Source of the DNA: JBDRLV01 sp043812755
Lineage (GTDB): Bacteria; Patescibacteriota; Patescibacteriia; UBA9934; GWF2-40-263
DNA: 22,144 nt
Reading direction: 5' to 3'
Assembly: GCA_043812755.1 (NCBI GenBank)
Contig: JBDRLV010000019.1
Coordinates: forward strand, 1-22,144
Shown: in pieces, positions 5,735-12,290 of the stretch
Numbering within the stretch: position 1 is the first letter of the stretch
Layout of the letters: every line of letters begins with the position of its first letter
Position numbers and translations under genes: made by a program
Notes under the pieces: generated by a model
Database searches by the model: none
Told to the model about the DNA's origin: nothing
What the model saw: the letters and a program-made list of their open reading frames with translations, nothing else

Positions 5735-7354
5735 ATGGGAAAGTCAAAACAAAATCCGCATTTGGGAGCAGTTGTACAAGCTCAAGCCGAACTTGTACAC
5801 GAGCTAATGAATCAGGTCACAGGCCAGTGTGACCCAACGCTTGCAGGCCGTATTAAAGATGCTTACGAGCTCTTGCGTGGCCGCCAGCCTCGCAGACCAG
5901 AAGGCCTTGTGGCCAGCTGTGTTCTGCCAGGGGTTGCATCACTGCCAAGTGTTGCAATTCATCCAAATGGAACAATCGCATACTTGTGTGTAACAGGCAA
6001 CAATGGACCTAACTATGTGTGCTGTGGCTTGAGTGAAAAAGGCCGTGGAAACATTATTGATTCTGATGTCGGCAACAATCTTGCACAAATCTTTTTCCCT
6101 GCCGGAAGCAACAAGCCGGCTGTTTTCTCTCCAAGACAGGGAGCAAGTCTTTTAGACGACAGGTTTGACAGACTTACATGGACTTGGCAAATTCGTCCAA
6201 ATCCAGGATGCAACCGTGTGTTTCTTTATGAAGCCTTTGGTACGCGCTTTTGTCTTGAGCTTGAAAACATGCGCGATGGCAACGGTGAATCAGCACGACC
6301 TTGTTATATCCAAAACCTAGACGGTGATGAAACACTGTGCCACAAGACAATTTTGCTGGACCATAAACTGCAAACAAACCTGATTTCTCCACACATGGCA
6401 GAAGATGCTATTTGGGCAATCGAATCAACAATGCGGCCTGAATACCCACACAATGGGCAACAAAAGAGACGGCTTGTTACTCAAGGTAGCCATGCATCAA
6501 TTGGAGATACATACCGCTCTGGGTGGTTTACCCAAATTTATTCTCATACTGTTACTGTCAGGCACCAAGGAAAATCCTTCAAGTTCCTTGCACAAGTTTG
6601 CGAAAATCCTGAACTTCCGATTTATGATCCAAATCGCCACAAGTTCTATATGGTAACCAACGAAGGTGCTACTCCTGTCCCAATCGAAAACAAAATCACG
6701 CATGTCTTTGGAGGTGATGGTAGAATTCTTGTAGAGCATGAACTTGGTGAGCCTCACAAAATCATCAGTGAAATCTGTGAAGATGGTGCAAGAAAAGATC
6801 TTGCTCACATGGAAACCGATGGTCGCGTGGATGTTGTTGTCAGTGAAAATTCTGTTGGTATCAGCTACCACCAAGAGCCTGAACAGTCAGACACTTTCCA
6901 CCAAGAACGCGTACCATTGAATCGCACCTTTCGTTTTTTGCTTGGCAAACCAGAGGATGAAGAAGGATTCCACGAGGTTGTGCTTGTATATGGCTTTGTT
7001 ACAAAAAGCCAAACACACAACATGAGAATCCTCTCACACCCCTACAACCGAGCTTACGAGCAACAAGGAAATGGTATTGATTTGCCCAACTTTGCTCCAG
7101 CAGATAAACCAAACCGTAAATTTATGCGCGTGTTTCATGATGGTGTTGGTATTGAACTCATTAATATGCAAAACAATACGCGACATCTGTTTTGGACAAA
7201 TGGTAAGGTGATGAGCTTGATTCCTTTCACAGGACAGTTCCTTACCCTCACTGCAACAGAAGACTGCACTGCCACAACAGTGCGTTTCAAAGACGGCATC
7301 CTCGAGGTGTTCCGCTACAAACTCGATGATCCCAAGTACACCATCAAATCTTGA
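5735..7354 (+). CDS. Paralogue gene 4, cytosolic beta-rich protein of unknown function
   Basis: 539 aa, the longest of the four, not recognised. The frame is open from a GTG at 5696, but I chose ATG 5735 because GGGAG (5724-5728) lies 6 nt upstream, as in the other paralogues, and the extra 13 residues would overlap the SD. Residues 1-50 are helical and longer than in genes 1-3. Residues 73-88 (VAIHPNGTIAYLCVTG) are the family motif. Around residues 170-190, ARPCYIQNLDGDETL resembles VRVYCVSNGDEALV of gene 3. The C-terminal strand GILEVFRYKLDD closely matches GVLEILHYPMP of gene 1, so 1 and 4 are probably the nearest pair at that end. No signal peptide or membrane helix. Own promoter cassette and terminator. 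Confidence 0.85.
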   Translation: MGKSKQNPHLGAVVQAQAELVHELMNQVTGQCDPTLAGRIKDAYELLRGRQPRRPEGLVASCVLPGVASLPSVAIHPNGTIAYLCVTGNNGPNYVCCGLSEKGRGNIIDSDVGNNLAQIFFPAGSNKPAVFSPRQGASLLDDRFDRLTWTWQIRPNPGCNRVFLYEAFGTRFCLELENMRDGNGESARPCYIQNLDGDETLCHKTILLDHKLQTNLISPHMAEDAIWAIESTMRPEYPHNGQQKRRLVTQGSHASIGDTYRSGWFTQIYSHTVTVRHQGKSFKFLAQVCENPELPIYDPNRHKFYMVTNEGATPVPIENKITHVFGGDGRILVEHELGEPHKIISEICEDGARKDLAHMETDGRVDVVVSENSVGISYHQEPEQSDTFHQERVPLNRTFRFLLGKPEDEEGFHEVVLVYGFVTKSQTHNMRILSHPYNRAYEQQGNGIDLPNFAPADKPNRKFMRVFHDGVGIELINMQNNTRHLFWTNGKVMSLIPFTGQFLTLTATEDCTATTVRFKDGILEVFRYKLDDPKYTIKS

Positions 7355-7401
7355 TCTTTCTTAATAATTTAAACTCAAAAACGAGACCTTAAGGCCTCGC
7401 C

Positions 7402-7443
7402 AGCCCGTCCGAAGCTCTGCAGGAGCGAAGGCGGGCTCTTTTT
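7402..7443 (+). terminator. Terminator of gene 4, formed by a palindromic repeat
   Basis: AGCCCG (7402-7407) pairs with CGGGCT (7432-7437), with inner stem GCTC (7414-7417) and GAGC (7423-7426), then CTTTTT. A shorter hairpin CGAG-CCTTAAGG-CTCG precedes it (7382-7399). The core matches the repeat at 102-135. Confidence 0.7.
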
Positions 7444-7460
7444 GTAAATCTGTAAATACT

Positions 7461-7562
7461 AAATTCTAATATCTAAACTCTAAACAATTTCTAATTACCA
7501 AAATTCAAATGTTCTAAACCTTGGTTTTAAATTTTGAACATTAGAATTTTGATATTGTTTAG
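7461..7562. repeat. AT-rich imperfect palindromic repeat, right copy
   Basis: A copy of the sequence at 1-101 in the same orientation, with shared blocks such as CAAATGTTCTAAACC and TTTTGATATTGTTTAG. It fills the gap between convergent gene 4 and fusA and continues to about 7589 with GATTTCGAATTTCGTGCTTCG. No other feature is visible between 7444 and 7589. Confidence 0.7.
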
Positions 7563-7589
7563 GATTTCGAATTTCGTGCTTCGAAATTT

Positions 7590-9683
7590 TTAATGTCTTC
7601 TTGCACCACCACCGCGTTTCTCAATAATTTCCTCAGCAACATTTCGTGGTACTTCTTCATAGTGATCAAATTCCATTGAATAGCTTGCGCGCCCCTGAGT
7701 CATTGATCGCAACTCAGTTGCGTATCCAAACATTTCAGCCAGAGGAACAAACGCAGTAATAACTTTTGAACCAGCTCGATCAATCATTTCTTGAACCTGC
7801 CCACGGCGTGAATTCAAATCCCCTACAACTGTTCCCATGAATTCTTCAGGAGTAACTGACTCAACTTTCATTGTTGGCTCAAGCATGGCAAGACCTGCCT
7901 TTTTTGCAGCGGCTTGAAAAGCCATTGATCCTGCGATTTTGAAAGCCGCCTCAGAAGAGTCAACTTCATGATATGAACCATCAAACAAAGTAATTTTCAC
8001 ATCCAAAATTGGATAACCAGCAAGCACACCGCGATCTGTTGCCTCACGCACGCCTTTTTCAATTGGGTTATAATATTCTCTTGGAATTGATCCACCTTTA
8101 ATTTTCTCTTCAAATTCAACCCCGCTTCCTGCAGGCAATTTTTCAACACGCACCCAACAATGACCGTATTGCCCACGACCTCCTGTTTGACGAATGTATT
8201 TACCTTCTCCTTCTGCCTCGCCTTTGATTGTTTCTCGATATGAAACCTGAGGTTTGCCAACATTTGCCTCAACACTAAATTCACGCCTCATTCGATCAAC
8301 AATAACCTCAAGGTGAAGCTCCCCCATTCCTGAAATAATAACTTGATTTGTTTCATCGTCAGTACGCACGCGAAATGTTGGATCTTCTTCAGCCAATTTT
8401 TGAAGAGCAATTGCCATTTTTTCCTGATCTGCTTTTGTCTTTGGTTCAATAGCAATTGAAATAACAGGCTCAGGAAAAGAAATGCTTTCTAAAATAACAG
8501 GGTGATCAACATCACAAAGAGTGTGGCCTGTAAAAGTATCCTTTAGTCCAACAGCAGCTGCAATATCTCCTGCATACACTTGATCAACTTCTTCTCTAGT
8601 GTTTGCATGCAAACGGACAATACGTCCAATACGTTCTTTTTTACCTGTTGAAGAATTTAATACATATGAACCTGATTTGATTGTCCCTGAATACACACGG
8701 AAAAATGCCAACTTCCCAACATAAGGATCAGCTGCAATTTTAAATGCAAGAGCAACAAAATTTTCACTGTCATCTGCATGGTGTAAAATTTCTTTCTCAA
8801 GATCATCAGGATCATGGCCGACAACAGGAGGAACATCAAGTGGACTTGGCATGTAATCAATAATTGCGTCCAACATCATCTGAACGCCTTTATTTTTTAA
8901 TGCAGATGCGCATAGAACTGGAATAATCTCAACATTCAAAGTTGCTTTTCTCAATCCTGCCTTAATCTCAGATACAGTAAGCTCTTCACCTGCCAAATAT
9001 TTCTCCATTAGTGTTTCATCACATGATGAAATTGCCTCAAGAAGTTTTCCGCGCCACTCGTTTGCTGATTCTTTATATTCATCAGGTATTTCACCCACCT
9101 CAACCTCACGTCCAAGCTCATCTTTATATATGCTAGCTTTCATTTCAATCAAATCAATAATACCAATAAACTTATCCTCCTGTCCGATAGGAAGTTGAAT
9201 TGGATGAGCGTTTTTTGTTAATCGATTATGAATTGAATCAAGATCTTTGAAAAAATCAGCACCTGTTCGATCTAGTTTATTGATCACACAAATTCGTGGA
9301 ACTTTATATTCATCAGCATAGCGCCAGTTAGTCTCTGATTGGCTTTCAACCCCAGCAACTCCATCAAACACAACAACAGCTCCATCAAGAACACGCAAAG
9401 ATCTTTTAACCTCAACTGTAAAATCAATGTGCCCTGGTGTATCAATAAGATTCATACGGTGATCCTTCCAAAAACAAGTAGTAGCAGCTGCGGTAATTGT
9501 GATTCCGCGCTCCTGTTCTTGTTCCATCCAGTCCATTGTTGCCTCACCCTCATGCACTTCTCCAATTTTATGTTTTTTACCTGTGTAAAATAAAACGCGC
9601 TCTGATACAGTTGTTTTCCCTGCATCAATGTGTGCGACGATTCCAAAGTTACGTGTTTGTTCAAGTGAATATTCTCTTGGCAT
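7590..9683 (-). CDS. fusA: Elongation factor G
   Basis: 697 aa, full length. EF-G is the GTPase that drives tRNA-mRNA translocation and, with RRF, ribosome recycling. Visible GTPase motifs: G1 AHIDAGKT (17-24), switch I RGITITAAATT (near 59-69), G3 DTPGHIDF (81-88), G4 NKLD (135-138). The later EF-G domains are intact (FRVRTDDETNQVIISGMGELHLEV region, then domains IV and V). The ATG at 9683 gives the canonical MPREYSLEQTRNFGIVAHID start. There is no SD upstream (ATCAAACGATTAT before ATG). It is the last gene of the rpsL-rpsG-fusA unit, and tuf does not follow. The 169-nt gap to rpsG is long for this operon. Confidence 0.98.
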   Translation of the reverse strand: MPREYSLEQTRNFGIVAHIDAGKTTVSERVLFYTGKKHKIGEVHEGEATMDWMEQEQERGITITAAATTCFWKDHRMNLIDTPGHIDFTVEVKRSLRVLDGAVVVFDGVAGVESQSETNWRYADEYKVPRICVINKLDRTGADFFKDLDSIHNRLTKNAHPIQLPIGQEDKFIGIIDLIEMKASIYKDELGREVEVGEIPDEYKESANEWRGKLLEAISSCDETLMEKYLAGEELTVSEIKAGLRKATLNVEIIPVLCASALKNKGVQMMLDAIIDYMPSPLDVPPVVGHDPDDLEKEILHHADDSENFVALAFKIAADPYVGKLAFFRVYSGTIKSGSYVLNSSTGKKERIGRIVRLHANTREEVDQVYAGDIAAAVGLKDTFTGHTLCDVDHPVILESISFPEPVISIAIEPKTKADQEKMAIALQKLAEEDPTFRVRTDDETNQVIISGMGELHLEVIVDRMRREFSVEANVGKPQVSYRETIKGEAEGEGKYIRQTGGRGQYGHCWVRVEKLPAGSGVEFEEKIKGGSIPREYYNPIEKGVREATDRGVLAGYPILDVKITLFDGSYHEVDSSEAAFKIAGSMAFQAAAKKAGLAMLEPTMKVESVTPEEFMGTVVGDLNSRRGQVQEMIDRAGSKVITAFVPLAEMFGYATELRSMTQGRASYSMEFDHYEEVPRNVAEEIIEKRGGGARRH

Positions 9684-9852
9684 ATAATCGTTTGATGGTT
9701 CGGCCTCTAGGCCGTCATACGGTCCTTCGGCCTCGCTTGTTTTAAGCGTTAAAAGTGTTGGATCACTCGGCCTTCGGCCTCGCTTGATAAAATCGTTTAT
9801 TAGATTTTAACGTCTTTAACATCTTTAACGTCTTAAACATTTTAAACATTTA
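9684..9852. repeat. rpsG-fusA spacer: 9-nt tandem repeats plus hairpin repeat
   Basis: On the + strand, about 9801-9852 reads as 9-nt units: TTTAACGTC, TTTAACATC, TTTAACGTC, TTAAACATT, TTAAACATT, TATTAACG, reaching the rpsG stop codon. Beside it are a hairpin of AAAATC / GATTTT type and the palindrome CTCGGCCTTCGGCCTCG. The same set in the same order occurs in the rpsL-rpsG spacer. No gene is visible here. Confidence 0.7.
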
Positions 9853-10320
9853 TTAACGTGCAAAATGAGCAAAGGCTCGGTTTGCCTCAGCCATCTTTTG
9901 AACGTCTTGTTTCTTTTTGATTGCATCACCTTCATTTTGTGATGCAGATAAAATTTCATTTGCAATCTTTTCTGCAATTGGCTTACCCTTCTTTGCTCTG
10001 GCTGCGCCAAGTATCCAACGGTATGCAAGAACATATCTGCGTTCCCCGCGAACAGGCATTGGAATCTGATAGTTCGCTCCACCCACTCTTTTGCTTTTTA
10101 CCTCCATTGAAGGCATAACATTTTTTACTGCTAAATCAAAAATCTCAAGCGCATCTTGCTTTGTTTTTTCTGAAATAATGTCAAGAGCTTCGTAAACAAC
10201 TCGTTGCGCTGTTGCCTTTTTCCCATCCTCCATTACATAGTTAATAAATTTTGCAATATAAACATCCCCGAATTTTGAATCGGGGACCAATTTTCGTCTT
10301 GGTGCTTTTTTACCACGCAT
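9853..10320 (-). CDS. rpsG: 30S ribosomal protein S7
   Basis: 155 aa, normal length. S7 binds the 3' major domain of 16S rRNA and starts assembly of the small-subunit head. The sequence is typical throughout: MRGKKAPRRKLVPDSKFGD start, INYVMEDGKKATAQRVVYEAL, VGGANYQIPMPVRGERR (the rRNA/E-site beta-hairpin region) and the C-terminal helix ending AEANRAFAHFAR. It is the second gene of the str operon, 155 nt after rpsL. The ATG at 10320 has no SD (AACACATATAAT precedes it). A TATAAT sits directly before the ATG, too close to serve as its own -10 element. Confidence 0.97.
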   Translation of the reverse strand: MRGKKAPRRKLVPDSKFGDVYIAKFINYVMEDGKKATAQRVVYEALDIISEKTKQDALEIFDLAVKNVMPSMEVKSKRVGGANYQIPMPVRGERRYVLAYRWILGAARAKKGKPIAEKIANEILSASQNEGDAIKKKQDVQKMAEANRAFAHFAR

Positions 10321-10475
10321 ATTATATGTGTTATTTGTTAGACGGATCTTCCCCCGCGTGCGAGGTACTCAGCCTAACAATTGATTAATTTGTTTGATCA
10401 CTCGGCCTTCGGCCTCGCTCGTTAAAATCGTTTATTCGATTTTAACGTCTTTAACATTTTAAACGTTTCTAACGC
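10321..10475. repeat. rpsL-rpsG spacer: 9-nt tandem repeats plus hairpin repeat
   Basis: On the + strand, 10441-10476 reads TTTAACGTC, TTTAACATT, TTAAACGTT, TCTAACGCC. This is preceded by a 10-bp hairpin GTTAAAATCG / CGATTTTAAC (loop TTTATT on +) and by CTCGGCCTTCGGCCTCG (about 10401). It is a shorter copy of the array next to rpsG. No gene is visible here. Confidence 0.7.
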
Positions 10476-10895
10476 CTACTTCTTAGGCTTCTTTGTTCCA
10501 TACATTGAACGACTTCTATGTCTTCCATCTACACCCTGTGTATCATAAACGCCTCGAACTATATGGTATCGAACTCCAGGCAAATCTTTTACTCGTCCAC
10601 CTCTTATCATAACAATTGAGTGCTCTTGAAGATTGTGACCTTCACCTGGAATATAAGCTGTTACTTCAGCCCCATTACTTAATCGCACACGAGCAACTTT
10701 TCGAATAGCAGAGTTTGGCTTTTTTGGAGTCTTTGTTGTTACTTTAACGCAAACACCGCGTTTAAATGGACTTCCCTTTTTTAAATCTGTTTTCTTGCGA
10801 TGTAAAGAATCCTGAGTGTATTGCATTGCAGGAGACGAACTCTTCTTTTTTGTAGTTTTTCGGCCCTTTCGAACCAATTGTTGTATTGTTGGCAT
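10476..10895 (-). CDS. rpsL: 30S ribosomal protein S12
   Basis: 139 aa. S12 sits at the decoding centre and helps set translational accuracy. The conserved core is complete: TPKKPNSA (57-63, the lysines linked to streptomycin response), EGHNLQEHS and RGGRVKDLPGVRYHIVRG. The N-terminus has an insertion at residues 17-44, including MQYTQDSLHRKKTDLKKGS, absent from the 124-aa E. coli protein. Inserted S12 forms are known in several lineages, including CPR bacteria. It is the first gene of the str unit, with a strong promoter and a purine-rich SD lying inside a hairpin. Confidence 0.97.
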   Translation of the reverse strand: MPTIQQLVRKGRKTTKKKSSSPAMQYTQDSLHRKKTDLKKGSPFKRGVCVKVTTKTPKKPNSAIRKVARVRLSNGAEVTAYIPGEGHNLQEHSIVMIRGGRVKDLPGVRYHIVRGVYDTQGVDGRHRSRSMYGTKKPKK

Positions 10896-10900
10896 AAGCG

Positions 10901-10921
10901 TTCCCCCTTCCCAAGGGGGAA
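10901..10921 (-). promoter_or_regulatory. Hairpin covering the rpsL SD
   Basis: On the - strand, TTCCCCCTT, loop GGG, AAGGGGGAA: a perfect 9-bp stem. The 3' arm is the SD, ending 5 nt before ATG. Folding would hide the ribosome binding site, so translation of rpsL may depend on opening the hairpin. Whether S7 or another ligand acts here cannot be seen. Confidence 0.7.
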
Positions 10922-10948
10922 TATAAAGGGGTTATGAAATGTGGCGAT

Positions 10949-10977
10949 AGAATACCACGTGGCCTAAACATCGTCAA
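10949..10977 (-). promoter_or_regulatory. Promoter of the rpsL-rpsG-fusA unit
   Basis: -35 TTGACG (10977-10972), 17-nt spacer, -10 TATTCT (10954-10949). Predicted start near 10942, giving a leader of about 47 nt that contains the SD hairpin. Confidence 0.75.
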
Positions 10978-11023
10978 GAAAGCTGGGGGTATCTGATTGT
11001 CTGAATCAAGACAACCGGCAAGA

Positions 11024-11118
11024 CTGTCATCATGAGGACGAGCGTTGCGAGGACGAAGGATCCCATTACAATGAGATTCTTCGGTCGCCAGCTACATCCA
11101 TGCTCCCTCAGAATGACA
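11024..11118. repeat. TGTCATC...GAATGACA palindromic element
   Basis: About 95 bp bounded by TGTCATCATGAGG and its rough inverse CCTCAGAATGACA, with GATCCCATTACAATGAGATTCTTCGG inside. It belongs to the same family as 12170-12289. It lies between the rpsL promoter and the terminator of the microprotein unit. Confidence 0.65.
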
Positions 11119-11127
11119 AAAATGGGT

Positions 11128-11156
11128 AAAAAAAAGTGCCCCCCCTGTCAGGACAC
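11128..11156 (-). terminator. Intrinsic terminator of the 44-aa microprotein unit
   Basis: Read on the - strand, GTGTCC (11156-11151) pairs with GGGCAC (11141-11136), one G-U pair, followed by eight T (11135-11128). It would end a transcript carrying the ORF at 11271-11405. The 3' untranslated part (11157-11270) holds no convincing second gene. Confidence 0.7.
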
Positions 11157-11270
11157 TAGTAAAGATCAAAAGGAAAGGTGTATTCAACAGCACCAATGAA
11201 ATCCTAATGAAGTATAACTAAACGCAGAGTATCTGCACGCGTGGATTCATCTTGCTTGCCCACACTATTC

Positions 11271-11405
11271 CTACCGACTAACTACAGAAACAAGGTAATA
11301 CAAACCCCAGACCACAATAAACATCAGGGGGTTTATTACAATAGGATTTGCGCAAAATTGATGTCCAAGTGATTTCATCTTGAGCTGTAACTTTTGCGTT
11401 TCCAT
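11271..11405 (-). CDS. 44-aa membrane microprotein, unknown function
   Basis: A short ORF in an otherwise empty 500-bp stretch. The ATG at 11405 has an excellent SD: AGGAG (11416-11412) with a 6-nt gap, the spacing used by the paralogue array. The product starts METQKLQLKMKSLGHQFC, a basic amphipathic segment, then has one membrane helix, roughly residues 21-43 (PIVINPLMFIVVWGLYYLVS), and ends SR before TAG. A terminator lies downstream. Upstream is a stable CTTG-loop hairpin that may be the terminator of the M50 gene or part of this leader. I do not recognise a family. The evidence is SD, membrane segment and terminator, not homology. Confidence 0.6.
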   Translation of the reverse strand: METQKLQLKMKSLGHQFCANPIVINPLMFIVVWGLYYLVSVVSR

Positions 11406-11423
11406 ATTCCTCTCCTTCAAAGA

Positions 11424-11444
11424 ACAAAACACCACAAGTGGTGT
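11424..11444 (-). terminator. Hairpin between the M50 gene and the microprotein
   Basis: ACACCA, loop CTTG, TGGTGT (11444-11429), followed by TTTTGTTCTTT. It could end the M50 transcript. Equally it could be a leader hairpin for the 44-aa ORF: a weak promoter TTGGCA-17-TTTTAT lies just upstream, at about 11475-11447. Confidence 0.45.
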
Positions 11445-11480
11445 CTATATAAAACTATTAATCGAGTGTTATGCCAAGTA

Positions 11481-12161
11481 TTAGAGAGCAAAAAGTGAAC
11501 TAAAAAACCAAGAACAGTTTTGCCCAAGCATTACGCTACAAGTTGCATACGCTGGGGCACTCAGAAAAAAGAAAATATTAAAATTAGAAATAATTGAAAT
11601 TACAATTAGTGCCATTAAAACCTGTGGGCCACGAACAGCGATTGCTTGGCGAAAGCCTGCATACTTTGGATTATCAAGAAGAGCAAAAAGCAACTTTGAT
11701 CCATCAAGCGGATGAACTGGAATGATATTAAAAATTGCCAAAAACAAATTTATTAAAACAATAAAAAATAAAAAGACAATCATTAAATTTGCGCCACCTA
11801 CTAATCCAAAGGCGATTATCAATCGAATCACAATCGCGGCTATCAAAGCAAAAATCAAATTTGATGCAGGGCCTGCAAGAGCAACCTTCACACTGTCCCA
11901 TTTTGGATCTTTTAAATTATAAGGATTGTAAGGCACTGGTTTTGCCCAACCGAAACCCAAAATCAAAAGTGCAATCAATCCCCAAATATCAATGTGTGCA
12001 ATAGGATTCAAGGTTAGGCGCCCAGCGTATTCTGCGGTTTTGTCTCCGCACATGCGCGCAACCAAAGCATGAGAAAACTCATGCAAGGTTAGAGTCATAA
12101 AAATCGCCAGAACCCATGCTAACGCTATCATTGGACTAATTTGTAAAAATTGGAAAATCAT
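11481..12161 (-). CDS. M50-family intramembrane zinc metalloprotease
   Basis: 226 aa, a compact site-2-protease/SpoIVFB-like membrane protein of peptidase family M50. Catalytic motif HEFSH at 27-31 inside the first membrane helix (zinc ligands H27 and H31, base E28). The third ligand lies in HPLDGSK (150-156, Asp153), the family's xPxDG motif. AGPASN (96-101) is the conserved inter-helix signature. About five or six hydrophobic segments, no PDZ or CBS domain. Such short versions are common, but their substrates are usually unknown. ATG at 12161 lacks a good SD. It follows murA across a 129-nt repeat, so co-transcription is possible but not shown. Confidence 0.92.
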   Translation of the reverse strand: MIFQFLQISPMIALAWVLAIFMTLTLHEFSHALVARMCGDKTAEYAGRLTLNPIAHIDIWGLIALLILGFGWAKPVPYNPYNLKDPKWDSVKVALAGPASNLIFALIAAIVIRLIIAFGLVGGANLMIVFLFFIVLINLFLAIFNIIPVHPLDGSKLLFALLDNPKYAGFRQAIAVRGPQVLMALIVISIISNFNIFFFLSAPAYATCSVMLGQNCSWFFSSLFAL

Positions 12162-12169
12162 CGTATGTC

Positions 12170-12289
12170 TGTCATCCTGAGAAACGCAGTGACGAAGCCC
12201 GGCGGAGCCGGGTCCGGCCTAAAGGCCGGAGATCCCATTGTTCGTGTAATGGGATTATTACGTCGGCCTACGGCCTCCTCATGATGACA
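12170..12289. repeat. MITE-like palindromic element between murA and the M50 gene
   Basis: About 120 bp bounded by TGTCATCCTGAG and CTCATGATGACA (inverted ends), with inner hairpins CCCGGC-GGA-GCCGGG, CCGGCCT-AA-AGGCCGG and GGCCTACGGCC, and ATCCCATT / AATGGGAT. No ORF inside, so it is not autonomous. Confidence 0.7.
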
Positions 12290-12290
12290 A

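Noticed and set aside
9801..10476. CRISPR-like array in the str operon spacers
   Set aside because: Units are 9 nt, contiguous and degenerate, without spacers; no cas genes.
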